DNA from: an uncultured Erysipelotrichaceae bacterium
GTDB lineage: Bacteria; Bacillota_I; Bacilli_A; Erysipelotrichales; Erysipelotrichaceae
NCBI GenBank assembly: GCA_949289855.1
Contig: CASEPS010000001.1
Location: 1 to 64,000 of the forward strand
Direction of reading: 5' to 3'
DNA: 64,000 nucleotides
Made by a program: the position numbers and the translations under genes. How positions within the stretch are numbered: the first letter of the stretch is position 1; the number at the start of each line of letters is the position of its first letter. Below, piece after piece: positions 51,899 through 61,587 of the stretch. The notes under the pieces are model-generated. The model did not search any database. It saw nothing but the letters and a program-made list of their open reading frames with translations, and was not told the origin of the DNA.

Positions 51899-52709
51899 GT
51901 TGAAATACAGTGTTTTGATGTCTGTTTATCATAAAGAAAAGGCAGAGTATCTGAAGCTTGCTATTGAAAGTATGCTCAAACAAACAGTTCTCCCTGACCA
52001 GATTGTGCTTGTAGAAGATGGGCCACTGAATGAGAATCTGGATGCTGTGATTGCCGAATATGAAAACAATCCTGTATTTACTGTTGTGAAGCTGAAAGAA
52101 AATGTGGGATTGGGCAGGGCACTGGATGAAGGATTGAAATACTGTCGTAATGAGCTTGTTGCAAGAATGGATAGCGATGATATTTCTTTACCTCAGCGAT
52201 GTGAGAAGGAACTTGCTTTATTTGCTGAGGACCAGAATCTTGAAATTGTATCTGGCGCAATTGCTGAATTTGAAACTGATCCATCAAATATCAAATCCCA
52301 TAGAGTAGTTCCTGCTGAAGATCCGGAAATTCGAAGACAAATGAGAAGGCGAAGTGCATTTAATCATCCTGCAGTGATGTATAAAAAGAGTGCGGTACTC
52401 CGCTGTGGTGGATATGGTGGATCTTTACGTAAAGAGGATCACGATCTATTTTCAAGAATGGTAAATATGGGATGTCATGCCCGAAATTTACAGGAAGATA
52501 TACTTCTATACAGAACTGGAGAAAATGCCATTCGTAGAAGAAAGAGCTGGAAGAACATCAGCAGCTATCTTGAAATTATGTGGGTGACATATAAGCGTGG
52601 CTATTGCAGCTTATGGGATGTTATTTATGTTGATGCTGCCCAGTTGTTTTATTTCATTGCTCCGGTCGGATTAATTAATTTTTTGCTGAAGAAGTTCTTC
52701 AGAAAGTGA
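51888..52709 (+). CDS. Family 2 glycosyltransferase
   Basis: The product has 273 aa. YSVLMSVYHKEKAEYL, VLVEDGPLNENLD and the metal motif ARMDSDDISLPQRC are GT2 signatures of the type found in amylovoran and capsule loci. The chosen ATG at 51888 overlaps the previous gene by 11 bp and is preceded by GAAAGAGAG; an ATG at 51861 is possible. It ends in a hydrophobic helix (LFYFIAPVGLINFLL) that could hold it to the membrane. Confidence 0.82.
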   Translation: MTAELKYSVLMSVYHKEKAEYLKLAIESMLKQTVLPDQIVLVEDGPLNENLDAVIAEYENNPVFTVVKLKENVGLGRALDEGLKYCRNELVARMDSDDISLPQRCEKELALFAEDQNLEIVSGAIAEFETDPSNIKSHRVVPAEDPEIRRQMRRRSAFNHPAVMYKKSAVLRCGGYGGSLRKEDHDLFSRMVNMGCHARNLQEDILLYRTGENAIRRRKSWKNISSYLEIMWVTYKRGYCSLWDVIYVDAAQLFYFIAPVGLINFLLKKFFRK

Positions 52710-52716
52710 GGTTCAT

Positions 52717-53592
52717 ATGTATGGTTCAATAGAAACAGGTGGCACAAAGATTATTTGTGCATTGATGAATGAAGAAGGAAAGATACTGGATAAGGTATCC
52801 ATTTCTTCTTTAACTCCGGATCAATCTATGCCATCAGTTATTTCGTATTTTAAGGAAAATCCGGTTGATGCTTTAGGCGTTGGCAGTTTTGGACCACTTG
52901 ATCTGCATAAAGAATCAAAGACATATGGATATATTACTTCTACACCTAAGCCGGGATGGAAAGACTATCCTCTTGTTCCAGTTTTGAAAGAGGCATTACA
53001 GATACCAGTTGGTCTCGATACTGATGTGAATGCAGCATTGCTTGGAGAAGTGGAATTTGGTGCTGCAAAGGGTCTTGAGAATGCAGTCTATATAACCATT
53101 GGCACCGGTATAGGTGGTGGCGTGATGACAAATGGGAAATTGTTACATGGCATGCTGCACCCGGAACTTGGACACATGTTACTTGCCAAACGGGAAGATG
53201 ATCATTTTGAAGGTGTATGTCCATATCATGGAAGCTGCTTTGAAGGACTTGCCAGTGGACCATCTATTGCAAAACGATGGGGAAAACCTGCAGAAGAATT
53301 GAGTGATTGTGCAGAAGTTTGGGATCTTGAAGCGTTTTATATTGCACAGGCAATTACTTCATATATTATGGTATTGTCTCCGGAAAAGAATATTCTGGGT
53401 GGTGGTGTGATGCACCAGGAATCACTGTTCCCGTTAATTCGTAAGAAAGTGGTGGGAATGGTGAATGGTTATATTCAGACTTCTCTTCTTGAAGACATGG
53501 AAAACTACATAGTCCCTTCTTCATTACATGATGATCAGGGAATTCTGGGCGGTCTGGTGTTGGCTAAGAACGCTTTGAAGGAGGATAAGTAA
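52717..53592 (+). CDS. ROK-family fructokinase
   Basis: The product has 291 aa. ETGGTK at the start, IGTGIGGGVM, and the zinc motif HPELGHM ... CPYHGSCFEG place it among bacterial ROK fructokinases, which turn fructose into fructose-6-phosphate. It is the first of four genes that lead to GDP-mannose: ManA converts F6P to M6P, the phosphohexomutase gives M1P and ManC activates it. GTGAGG precedes the ATG. Confidence 0.84.
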   Translation: MYGSIETGGTKIICALMNEEGKILDKVSISSLTPDQSMPSVISYFKENPVDALGVGSFGPLDLHKESKTYGYITSTPKPGWKDYPLVPVLKEALQIPVGLDTDVNAALLGEVEFGAAKGLENAVYITIGTGIGGGVMTNGKLLHGMLHPELGHMLLAKREDDHFEGVCPYHGSCFEGLASGPSIAKRWGKPAEELSDCAEVWDLEAFYIAQAITSYIMVLSPEKNILGGGVMHQESLFPLIRKKVVGMVNGYIQTSLLEDMENYIVPSSLHDDQGILGGLVLAKNALKEDK

Positions 53593-54902
53593 TGCATATT
53601 TTGCTATTGTCTGGTGGCTCTGGAAAGAAACTGTGGCCACTCTCCAACGATATTCGTTCCAAACAGTTCATTAAACTGTTTAAAAATGAAGATGGAAAAT
53701 ATGAATCAATGATTCAGAGGATTTATCGTCAGATAACTGCTTGTTATCCTGATGCGAAGATTACTGTCGCAACGTCCCGTTCACAGGCTTCTACTGTTTT
53801 GAACCAGTTAGAAGATAAAGTTGGTATTTCAGTAGAGCCGGAAAGAAAAGACACATTTCCGGCAATCGCGATGGCACTCGAATATTTGAAGGATGTAGAG
53901 AGTGTTCCGGAAGATGAACCGGTTATTGTCTGCCCTGTAGATTTGTACATGGAAGATGATTTCTTTGCATTGTTTGAAGAACTGACAGATATTGCACGTC
54001 ATAATAGAGGCATTGCACTTTTAGGAACAGTTCCTCATGAGGTGCAGGTAGATTATGGTTATATCATTCCAGATACAGATTCCCGTATTTCCAGAGTCCG
54101 TTCCTTTAAGGAAAAGCCAGATGCGATGACAGCGAAACGACTGATTAAGGATGGAGCTCTCTTTAATGCGGGTGTATTTGCTTTTCCTATGTCATATGTA
54201 CTGGATCTTGCCCATGAGCTGATTGCTTTTCATGATTATGATGATCTGTATAGCAGCTATCGCGGTATAAAACCAATCAGCTTTGACAGAGCAATTCTGG
54301 AAAAAGCAGATAATATTTATGTGTTAAGAAGTACAGCATTCCTGAATGACCTTGGTACATGGAATGCAATTGCGGAAGTGACAGGAGAAAGAATCATTGG
54401 TGATGGCTATCTCAGTGACTCCTGCAGGAATTCCAATGTCATTAATGACCTTGATATTCCTATTCTTGCAGTAGGACTGGATGATATTGTCATCTCTGCC
54501 AGCCAGCAGGGAATTCTTGTTTCAAATAAAGAAGAATCTGTTGATATTTCACCATATGTCTCACACATTTCTCAGGAAGTTATGTTCGCTGAGAAATCCT
54601 GGGGTGAATTGAAAGTTCTGGATATTGGAGATGATTCTGTAACCATCAAGCTTGTTGTCAAGGCTGGCAAACATATGAGTTACCATAATCATGAACATCG
54701 TGATGAAGTCTGGGTAATTCTTAATGGTAACGGTAGAACCATTGTAGATGGCATGGAACAACCTGTCAGTGGTGGTGATGTGATTACCATGGAAGCAGGT
54801 TGCCGACATACAATTATTGCGGACAGTGATCTCACAGTTATTGAAGTACAGCGTGGCAAAGACATTACCACAAAAGACAAGAAGAAATATGAGCTGGAGT
54901 GA
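53592..54902 (+). CDS. manC: Mannose-1-phosphate guanylyltransferase with C-terminal cupin
   Basis: The product has 436 aa. The nucleotidyltransferase start LLSGGSGKKLWPLS deviates from the usual GGSGTRLWPLS by carrying two lysines, one in place of the conserved Arg. ALLGTVPHEVQVDYGYI and FNAGVFAFP are normal. The C-terminal cupin (GKHMSYHNHEHRDEVWVI) is that of type II phosphomannose isomerases. It makes GDP-mannose from M1P and GTP. ATG overlaps the previous stop by one base. The lysine substitution deserves attention but may still bind phosphate. Confidence 0.85.
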   Translation: MHILLLSGGSGKKLWPLSNDIRSKQFIKLFKNEDGKYESMIQRIYRQITACYPDAKITVATSRSQASTVLNQLEDKVGISVEPERKDTFPAIAMALEYLKDVESVPEDEPVIVCPVDLYMEDDFFALFEELTDIARHNRGIALLGTVPHEVQVDYGYIIPDTDSRISRVRSFKEKPDAMTAKRLIKDGALFNAGVFAFPMSYVLDLAHELIAFHDYDDLYSSYRGIKPISFDRAILEKADNIYVLRSTAFLNDLGTWNAIAEVTGERIIGDGYLSDSCRNSNVINDLDIPILAVGLDDIVISASQQGILVSNKEESVDISPYVSHISQEVMFAEKSWGELKVLDIGDDSVTIKLVVKAGKHMSYHNHEHRDEVWVILNGNGRTIVDGMEQPVSGGDVITMEAGCRHTIIADSDLTVIEVQRGKDITTKDKKKYELE

Positions 54903-54908
54903 TGTCTT

Positions 54909-55895
54909 ATGAGAAATAAACCTTTTCTGTTAAAACCAGCATGTAAAGATTATCTTTGGGGAGGGACAAGACTCAGAGACGATTTTTCAAAAGACTGTGA
55001 CATGACGCCGTTTGCGGAAGCCTGGGAGTGTTCTACACATCCAGATGGTCCAAGTGTTGTTGCCAGTGGTGACAATTCAGGGAAAACATTAACGGAACTT
55101 CTCAAGGAACACCCGGAATATATTGGTACTCATCCAAAAGATGAAGAAGGTGGTATTCCTATTCTTGCCAAGTTCATTGATGCCCGCTCTGACCTTTCTG
55201 TACAGGTTCATCCTGATGATGCCTATGCCTATGACAAAGAGAATGGTCAGCGTGGAAAAACGGAAATGTGGTACGTTGTTGACGCAGTTCCAGGTGCACA
55301 ACTTGTGTATGGTTTCCATCGTGACATCACAAAAGAGAAACTCAGACAATGTGCGGAAGATGGTTCTATTGAGAAATATCTACAGCGGGTTGATGTCAAG
55401 AAGAATGATGTATTCTTTATTACACCAGGTACAGTACATGCCATTGGTGCAGGAACATTGATTGCTGAAATTCAGGAAAGTTCCAATCTTACCTATCGTT
55501 TGTATGACTATAACCGTACAGACAAGAGTGGAAATAAGAGAGAATTACACCTGGATAAAGCACTGGATGTCGCAAATCTCAAGGCAAGTGATACGCCACG
55601 TCAGCCAATGCGTGTATTGAAATATAAACCTGGATTTGCATCGGAACTGTTGAGAAGGTGTAAATACTTCCAGGTCGAAAGATTGATTATCAATACAGAG
55701 CGGTTGAGGGAAATGTTTCCCTTTCATACAGAATCCAATTCCTTTGAGGTTCTTATGTGTATTGATGGTTGTGGTGTCATGTTCTTTGGTAATGAACAGC
55801 TTCCATTTTTTAAGGGAGATACTATTTTTATCCCTGCAGATAGTATTGAAATCCGTATTCACGGGCAGGTACAATTGTTAAAGATAAATTGTTAA
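54909..55895 (+). CDS. manA: Mannose-6-phosphate isomerase, class I
   Basis: The product has 328 aa. The zinc-site motifs LSVQVHPDDAYA and TPGTVHAIGAGTLIAEIQ, and the start PACKDYLWGGTRLRDDF, match short Firmicute class I isomerases that interconvert F6P and M6P. It follows manC by 6 nt. The neighbouring cupin of manC could duplicate its activity, so its presence suggests flux control toward mannose. Confidence 0.9.
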   Translation: MRNKPFLLKPACKDYLWGGTRLRDDFSKDCDMTPFAEAWECSTHPDGPSVVASGDNSGKTLTELLKEHPEYIGTHPKDEEGGIPILAKFIDARSDLSVQVHPDDAYAYDKENGQRGKTEMWYVVDAVPGAQLVYGFHRDITKEKLRQCAEDGSIEKYLQRVDVKKNDVFFITPGTVHAIGAGTLIAEIQESSNLTYRLYDYNRTDKSGNKRELHLDKALDVANLKASDTPRQPMRVLKYKPGFASELLRRCKYFQVERLIINTERLREMFPFHTESNSFEVLMCIDGCGVMFFGNEQLPFFKGDTIFIPADSIEIRIHGQVQLLKINC

Positions 55896-55909
55896 GGAGA
55901 ATGAACAAA

Positions 55910-57595
55910 ATGAATGATATCAATGCTTTATATACACTCTGGAAAGAGAATGCTACAGAAGACAAAGATGTAGTCAATGAACTAGAGACAATGGATGAAG
56001 TAAAGAAGGAAGATGCCTTCTATAGAGATCTTGCATTTGGAACTGGTGGACTTCGTGGTGTCATTGGTGCAGGTACAAACCGGATGAACATCTATACAGT
56101 AGCTAAGGCTTCCAAGGGACTTGCCAACTATGTAAATGCTAACTTTAAGGAAGAAGAAAGATCCATTGCGGTTTCCTATGACTCCCGCATCAAGAGTGAT
56201 CTTTTTGCAAAAGTAGCTTCTTCTGTATTTGCAGCAAATGGTATTAAAGTTCACATTTATAAAGAACTTATGCCAACACCATGTCTTTCTTATGCAGTAC
56301 GTGCACTGCACTGTGCGGCGGGTATTATGGTCACAGCGAGTCATAATCCAAGCAAGTACAATGGATACAAGGTATATGGCGCTGATGGATGTCAGATTAC
56401 TACTGAAGCAGCTGCTTTGATTCTCAAGGAAATTGAAGCTGTTGATACATTCAATGATGTCAAAAAGGAAGATTTTGATGAGGCAATGAATGCAGGTAAG
56501 ATTGCATACATTGATGATTCTGTCTATACAGCATTTGTGGAAGAAGTAAAGAAGCAGTCCATGTTGACAGAAAATGATCATATCGACCGTAATGTGGCAA
56601 TTGTTTATTCTCCACTGAATGGGACAGGTCTTAAACCAGTTACAAGAACACTTAAAGAATCCGGTTTTACAAATATTACTGTTGTTAAAGAACAGGAACT
56701 GCCTGATGGTAACTTCCCTACATGTCCATATCCAAACCCTGAAATCAAGGAAGCTATGGCACTTGGTATGGAATATGCAAAGAAGAATAATGCTGATCTT
56801 CTTCTGGCGACAGATCCAGATTGCGACAGATGTGGTATTGCTGTAAAGAATGATGCAGGAGAGTACGTACTTCTTTCTGGTAATGAAGTTGGCCTTATTC
56901 TTCTTGACTATATCTGCTCAAGAAGAATTGCCAATGGAACAATGCCGGCAAATCCAGTATTTGTCAAAACTATTGTCACAATGGATCTTGCAGAAAGAAT
57001 TGCAGAGCACTATGGTGTAAAGACTGTTAATGTTCTGACTGGTTTCAAGTTTATTGGTGAGCAGATTGGAAGACTTGAAAAAGAAGGACATGAAAGTGAC
57101 TATATCTGTGGCTTTGAAGAGTCTTATGGTTACCTCACGGGAACATATGTCAGGGACAAAGATGCGGTTGATGCTGCATTCATGATTTGTGAGATGTTTG
57201 CGTATTACAAGACACAGGGTATTTCACTATTAGATAAGCTGAATGAAATCTACAATACTTATGGTTATTGCTTGAATACATTGCATTCTTATGAATTTGA
57301 TGGATCAGCTGGTTTTGTAAAGATGCAGAACATCATGGCAGCATTCAGAAATAACATTACAGATATTGCTGGTATGAAGGTCAAAGAACTTCTTGACTAC
57401 AACAAAGGATTAGATGGCCTGCCTAAGAGTGATGTTCTTAAGTTTATTCTTGAAGGAAATTGTTCTGTTGTTGTAAGACCTTCGGGAACAGAACCAAAGC
57501 TGAAGACATACATTTCAGTTCAAGCTGAAGATAAAGAAAAAGCAACTGAGATTGAAGAAAAACTGAGTAATATGTTAGAAAAGTATATGCAGTAA
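55910..57595 (+). CDS. Phosphoglucomutase/phosphomannomutase
   Basis: The product has 561 aa, the long PgcA-like form. It has the catalytic serine loop TASHNPSKYNGYKVYG, the metal loop DPDCDRCG, the sugar loop GFEESYGYL and the phosphate loop RPSGTEPKLK. It supplies M1P for GDP-mannose and possibly G1P for RmlA, linking the two nucleotide-sugar pathways. The ATG at 55910 follows AAGGAGA by 9 nt; earlier in-frame ATGs are too close to that site. Confidence 0.9.
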   Translation: MNDINALYTLWKENATEDKDVVNELETMDEVKKEDAFYRDLAFGTGGLRGVIGAGTNRMNIYTVAKASKGLANYVNANFKEEERSIAVSYDSRIKSDLFAKVASSVFAANGIKVHIYKELMPTPCLSYAVRALHCAAGIMVTASHNPSKYNGYKVYGADGCQITTEAAALILKEIEAVDTFNDVKKEDFDEAMNAGKIAYIDDSVYTAFVEEVKKQSMLTENDHIDRNVAIVYSPLNGTGLKPVTRTLKESGFTNITVVKEQELPDGNFPTCPYPNPEIKEAMALGMEYAKKNNADLLLATDPDCDRCGIAVKNDAGEYVLLSGNEVGLILLDYICSRRIANGTMPANPVFVKTIVTMDLAERIAEHYGVKTVNVLTGFKFIGEQIGRLEKEGHESDYICGFEESYGYLTGTYVRDKDAVDAAFMICEMFAYYKTQGISLLDKLNEIYNTYGYCLNTLHSYEFDGSAGFVKMQNIMAAFRNNITDIAGMKVKELLDYNKGLDGLPKSDVLKFILEGNCSVVVRPSGTEPKLKTYISVQAEDKEKATEIEEKLSNMLEKYMQ

Positions 57596-57609
57596 ATCGG
57601 GTGAAAAGT

Positions 57610-58029
57610 ATGAGTGATAAAAAAACAGCGATTGATTACAGAATGCAACAGGGGAAAGGCATTAAAACATTCTTTAAGAAGATCGTGCAAAGGTTGGTAG
57701 CCTTTGCAATTCTTCCTGTTGTAGAGCAGCAAAATGAAATCAACAGATATGTAGATGGCAGACTTAGCAATATTGAACAATATGGTGAACTTGCGGATGA
57801 ATTGCATAAAATCTATGATAAGCACAAATTTCTTGTGGATGAAGAAGCAAAAAAATATGAAAAGATGGATGCGCAATATGTACAAATCAAGGGGGAACTG
57901 CGTTCATTAGCTGGTGATAAGGATTATCTAAGTGCCTTTGATCGCTATGAAACGATGATTGATAATTTGGAGACAAAAGTGGCTTATCTTGAAAAAAAGG
58001 TCGCTGAATTAGAGGATAAACATGGCTGA
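57610..58029 (+). CDS. Amphipathic/coiled-coil protein paired with a glycosyltransferase, second member
   Basis: The product has 139 aa. The basic module (FFKKIVQRLVAFAILPVV, then EQQNEINRY) falls at residues 16-44, followed by a coiled coil (LETKVAYLEKKVAELEDK). It lacks the acidic N-terminal region of the other two members. It overlaps the following GT4 gene by 8 bp, so the two are probably made together. The first plausible start is the ATG at 57610 after GGGTGAAAAG. Confidence 0.6.
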   Translation: MSDKKTAIDYRMQQGKGIKTFFKKIVQRLVAFAILPVVEQQNEINRYVDGRLSNIEQYGELADELHKIYDKHKFLVDEEAKKYEKMDAQYVQIKGELRSLAGDKDYLSAFDRYETMIDNLETKVAYLEKKVAELEDKHG

Positions 58030-59215
58030 TAAGCAGAGCAGGAAAATTTGTATTGTTGTGCAAAGATATGGTGAAGAAGTAAATGGTGGAGCGGAATTAT
58101 TGGCCCGTCAGATTGCAGAAAAACTGGTTGAAAATGATGAAGTTACTGTTCTAACTTCTAAGGCAGTTGATTACATGTCGTGGGCTGATGAGTACTCTTC
58201 GGACAGTGAAATGCTCAATGGCGTCACGGTTAAACGTTTTTCTGTTAATCATCCACGAGATTTTACTGTGTTCAATGCGTATAATAGTAGATTTATGGAT
58301 GGCTTACTTCCAGAAGCAGAAGAAAAGCAATGGGTGGTTGAAGAAGGCCCATATATTCCTGCAATGCTAGATTATTTGAAAGACCATAAAGATCATTATG
58401 ATGTTTTCCTTTTCTTCACTTATCTTTATTATCCAACGGTTATGGGTATACCAGAAGTCGCAGATAAATCCATAGTTTTTCCACTTGCACACGACGAACC
58501 ATTTCTGAAAATGCGTATTTTTGATAATGTATTTACTCTGCCAAAGGCATTTGTTTTTGAAACAGAAGAAGAGCGTAAACTTATCAGAAAAAAGTACCAT
58601 AACTATTATATTCCGGGAATAATATGTGGTGCAGGTGTGGATGTTCCAGAAGACATAAACAATATTCGGTTTCGAAAGAAGTATAATCTTCTTTCGAAAT
58701 ATATAGTTTATATTGGACGCATTGATACTGGCAAAAACTGTGAACAGTTATTTGATTTTTTTCTGCGCTATAAAAAAGAGAATCCATCTGATCTAAAACT
58801 TGTTCTGATTGGAAAACCGGTTATTCCTGTACCTGAGAATGAAGACATCATTTCACTTGGCTTTGTGAGTGACGAAGATAAGTATGATGCATTAGCAGGT
58901 GCAGAGTATTTAGTGCTGCCTTCAAAATACGAGAGCTTATCCCTTGTTGTTTTGGAGTCATTTTCTCTGTCTGTACCAGTGCTGGTCAACGGAGAATGTG
59001 AAGTCCTAAAATCCCATTGTGAAATCAGCAATGGTGGCTTTTATTATCTGGATTATGAGCAATTCAGTCATTACATGGATGTTCTTTTAAAGCAAAAAGA
59101 GATAAGAACAGATATGGGTATTTCTGGAAAAAAATATGTAGAAAATAAATTCAATTGGGATATTATTTTACATAAGTTACATAATCTGATAGAAATGGTA
59201 TCAGCTGATCATTGA
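58022..59215 (+). CDS. GT4 family glycosyltransferase
   Basis: The product has 397 aa. The N-terminal VVQRYGEEVNGGAELLARQI and donor site YIGRIDTGKNCEQL, LPSKYESLSLVVLESFSLS (E-x7-E) are typical. It overlaps the helper gene by 8 bp. The stop codon lies in the loop of the terminator at 59202. It is similar in plan to the 49217 enzyme. Confidence 0.85.
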   Translation: MADKQSRKICIVVQRYGEEVNGGAELLARQIAEKLVENDEVTVLTSKAVDYMSWADEYSSDSEMLNGVTVKRFSVNHPRDFTVFNAYNSRFMDGLLPEAEEKQWVVEEGPYIPAMLDYLKDHKDHYDVFLFFTYLYYPTVMGIPEVADKSIVFPLAHDEPFLKMRIFDNVFTLPKAFVFETEEERKLIRKKYHNYYIPGIICGAGVDVPEDINNIRFRKKYNLLSKYIVYIGRIDTGKNCEQLFDFFLRYKKENPSDLKLVLIGKPVIPVPENEDIISLGFVSDEDKYDALAGAEYLVLPSKYESLSLVVLESFSLSVPVLVNGECEVLKSHCEISNGGFYYLDYEQFSHYMDVLLKQKEIRTDMGISGKKYVENKFNWDIILHKLHNLIEMVSADH

Positions 59216-59239
59216 GAGATCAGCTGTTTGATTCTTTTT
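59202..59239 (+). terminator. Terminator overlapping the GT4 stop codon
   Basis: CAGCTGATC (59202-59210) and GATCAGCTG (59218-59226) form a perfect 9-bp stem, followed by TTTGATTCTTTTT. The stop codon (59213-59215) sits in the loop, so ribosomes could melt it and let transcription go on. Confidence 0.68.
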
Positions 59240-59254
59240 AATTATGAGGTTGAT

Positions 59255-60355
59255 ATGGAAAAAATTAACGTATTATTGGATGCACGGGCAATGGGTACAA
59301 GACCGAGTGGCATTGGTATGTATATCTATAATCTTGTTAAAGAATTAAGCAAATATAAAGATTTGAATTTCATATTGATTACGGATGTTTCAGAAAGTGA
59401 AGAAATGAGAGAAATAAGACAAAGTTTGAAGGTTCTTGAGTATGGTAAACCTGTATCTAAAAACTTATCTCTCTTAGGTTATTATCATTTTGTACAAAAA
59501 TGCATCTATAAGGAGAAACCAGATATATTCTGGGAGGGAAATATTCTTGTTCCTATCAGAATTCGTAATCCATATGGAAGACTGGTTGCAACAATTTATG
59601 ACATGTTTCCACTCTCTGATCCAGAACATTATGGAAAGATTTATTCCATGTATTTTCGTTATGGTATGAACAAGACAATCCGTTATTTTGATACGTTTAT
59701 CTATGATTCATACGATTGCAAGAAAAATACAGAAAGGTATTTTCCGGAAATTGTAAACAAAAATACATTTGTGGGTTATGTCATTGTACCGGGATTGCCG
59801 CATATAGAAATCACAGATAATGGAGATTATCTCTATATTGGAAATCTTGAAACCCGAAAAGGTACAGATATTTTGTTGAAGGCTTATAAGAAGTATAAAG
59901 AAGATGGTGGAACACGAGGATTGCGGATTGCTGGTAAAATGCGTGAAGAAAGAATTCAGAAGTTGTTTGATGAAATTACATCTGAAGTTGAGGGGGTTAC
60001 ATATTTGGGGTATATCAGTGAAGAACAACGAAACCGTGAATATGCATCATGTCATGCATTTCTTTTCCCGTCCCGTGCAGAAGGTTTTGGCATTCCAATT
60101 ATAGAAGCAATGCATTATAATAAGCCGGTAATTGCGGGAAAATTAGATACGCTAGTTGAAGTGGCAGGCAATGAAATCAACTATTTTCCGCTATTACAGG
60201 ATACAGATAAATGTGCCACTTTATTAGCAGAAAAAATGAAGGAAGACAAGACGCCTGTTAATAAACTTGCTTATCAGGAAGTTATTCACAGATATTCACC
60301 TGAGGAAGTGGGAGAAAAGTATTACAGATGGCTTTCTGGTCAGATAAAGGTATGA
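59255..60355 (+). CDS. GT4 family glycosyltransferase (mannosyltransferase-like)
   Basis: The product has 366 aa. LLDARAMGTRPSGIGMYIYN at the start and YIGNLETRKGTDIL, FPSRAEGFGIPIIEAMHYN (E-x7-E) at the donor site are those of mannosyl/rhamnosyl transferases of the WbdA/MtfB group. GAGG precedes the ATG at 59255. It ends in an ATGA overlap with the next transferase. GDP-mannose made upstream is a likely donor. Confidence 0.85.
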   Translation: MEKINVLLDARAMGTRPSGIGMYIYNLVKELSKYKDLNFILITDVSESEEMREIRQSLKVLEYGKPVSKNLSLLGYYHFVQKCIYKEKPDIFWEGNILVPIRIRNPYGRLVATIYDMFPLSDPEHYGKIYSMYFRYGMNKTIRYFDTFIYDSYDCKKNTERYFPEIVNKNTFVGYVIVPGLPHIEITDNGDYLYIGNLETRKGTDILLKAYKKYKEDGGTRGLRIAGKMREERIQKLFDEITSEVEGVTYLGYISEEQRNREYASCHAFLFPSRAEGFGIPIIEAMHYNKPVIAGKLDTLVEVAGNEINYFPLLQDTDKCATLLAEKMKEDKTPVNKLAYQEVIHRYSPEEVGEKYYRWLSGQIKV

Positions 60356-61587
60356 ATGAAAAATTAAAGAAAGCAATAAAAAGTGTTATTCCAGAGAATG
60401 TTCTACGGATAATACGCGCATCTATCAATAACAGAAAAATCAAGAAGATGGGGAAAATGGATAAGATTCCATTTTCCAAGAATGAATTTGAGAATGGTAT
60501 AAACCTGGTAGGTATGTTTGGCCAGGGTTCTGGTCTTGGACAGTCATGCAGACTTGTTGCAAAAGAAGTATTAAAAACTAAAGTTCCAGTTAATTTGATC
60601 AATCATTTTAACTATTCGTTTCTTCCGCAGACCAATCACGATTTTGAAAAGGAGTATACTTCTGATTTTTCCAAAGGTATTAATATTTTCCATGTTAATA
60701 TGCAGGAATTATTTATGACCTATTTTCAACTTGGAAAAGAGAAGTGGGATAGACATTACAATATTGCATTCTGGCTGTGGGAAATGCAGGAATTTCCAGA
60801 AGAATGGGTGCCGATGATAAATCAATTGGATGAGATTTGGACACCTGCAGAATTTGTCAGTGATGCAGTACGTAAAGTGACTGAAAAACCTGTATATACA
60901 ATTCCGTATGCAGTAGAAGCACCATTTGATAAGCGTTACAACAGAGCATATTTTTGTCTTCCAGAAGATAAATTTTTGTTCTTAATGTTATTTGACAGCA
61001 ATTCGATTTCGGAGAGAAAGAATCCAACGGGTGTTATCCATGCATTTAAGAAAGCTTTTCCAAAAGGCAATAATTCTGTTGGCCTTGTTGTGAAGATTGG
61101 AAATGCACGCGAAAATGAAATAGAAGAAGTAAAAGCAGAACTCGATGGGTATAATGTCTATTTTATCGAAGGTATGTTGGATAAGATTGTGGTGAATAGT
61201 TTGATACGGTGCGTTGATGTTTATGTATCTTTGCATCGTGCTGAAGGCTTTGGACTTGTTCTTGCAGAAGCTATGATATTGAAAACTGCCACGATTGCAA
61301 CAAATTATTCCGCGAATACAGAATTTCAGAACAGAGATACCTCATGTCTGGTGGATTATAAATTGATTCCTGTTGGTAAGGATATATATCCTTATAAAAA
61401 GGAGTACTTATGGGCAGATCCTGATGTTAATCAGGCAGCTGAATATATGAAAAAACTATATGATGATGACAAGTTCCGTCATACTATAGTAGAGAATGCA
61501 TATAAAATGATGACGAATGAAGAACATATTCTGAATCCTTCAAAGCGCATCGAGGAAAGGGTTAGAAGTATTTATGAAAGCAATTAA
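60352..61587 (+). CDS. GT4-like glycosyltransferase
   Basis: The product has 411 aa. A basic N-terminal region (LKKAIKSVIPENVLRIIRAS) precedes the GT-B fold; GMFGQGSGLGQSC marks the N-terminal domain and SLHRAEGFGLVLAEAMILK (E-x7-E) the donor site. The ATG overlaps the stop of the preceding gene. The basic start may be a membrane-contact helix comparable with the amphipathic helper proteins nearby. Confidence 0.82.
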   Translation: MNEKLKKAIKSVIPENVLRIIRASINNRKIKKMGKMDKIPFSKNEFENGINLVGMFGQGSGLGQSCRLVAKEVLKTKVPVNLINHFNYSFLPQTNHDFEKEYTSDFSKGINIFHVNMQELFMTYFQLGKEKWDRHYNIAFWLWEMQEFPEEWVPMINQLDEIWTPAEFVSDAVRKVTEKPVYTIPYAVEAPFDKRYNRAYFCLPEDKFLFLMLFDSNSISERKNPTGVIHAFKKAFPKGNNSVGLVVKIGNARENEIEEVKAELDGYNVYFIEGMLDKIVVNSLIRCVDVYVSLHRAEGFGLVLAEAMILKTATIATNYSANTEFQNRDTSCLVDYKLIPVGKDIYPYKKEYLWADPDVNQAAEYMKKLYDDDKFRHTIVENAYKMMTNEEHILNPSKRIEERVRSIYESN

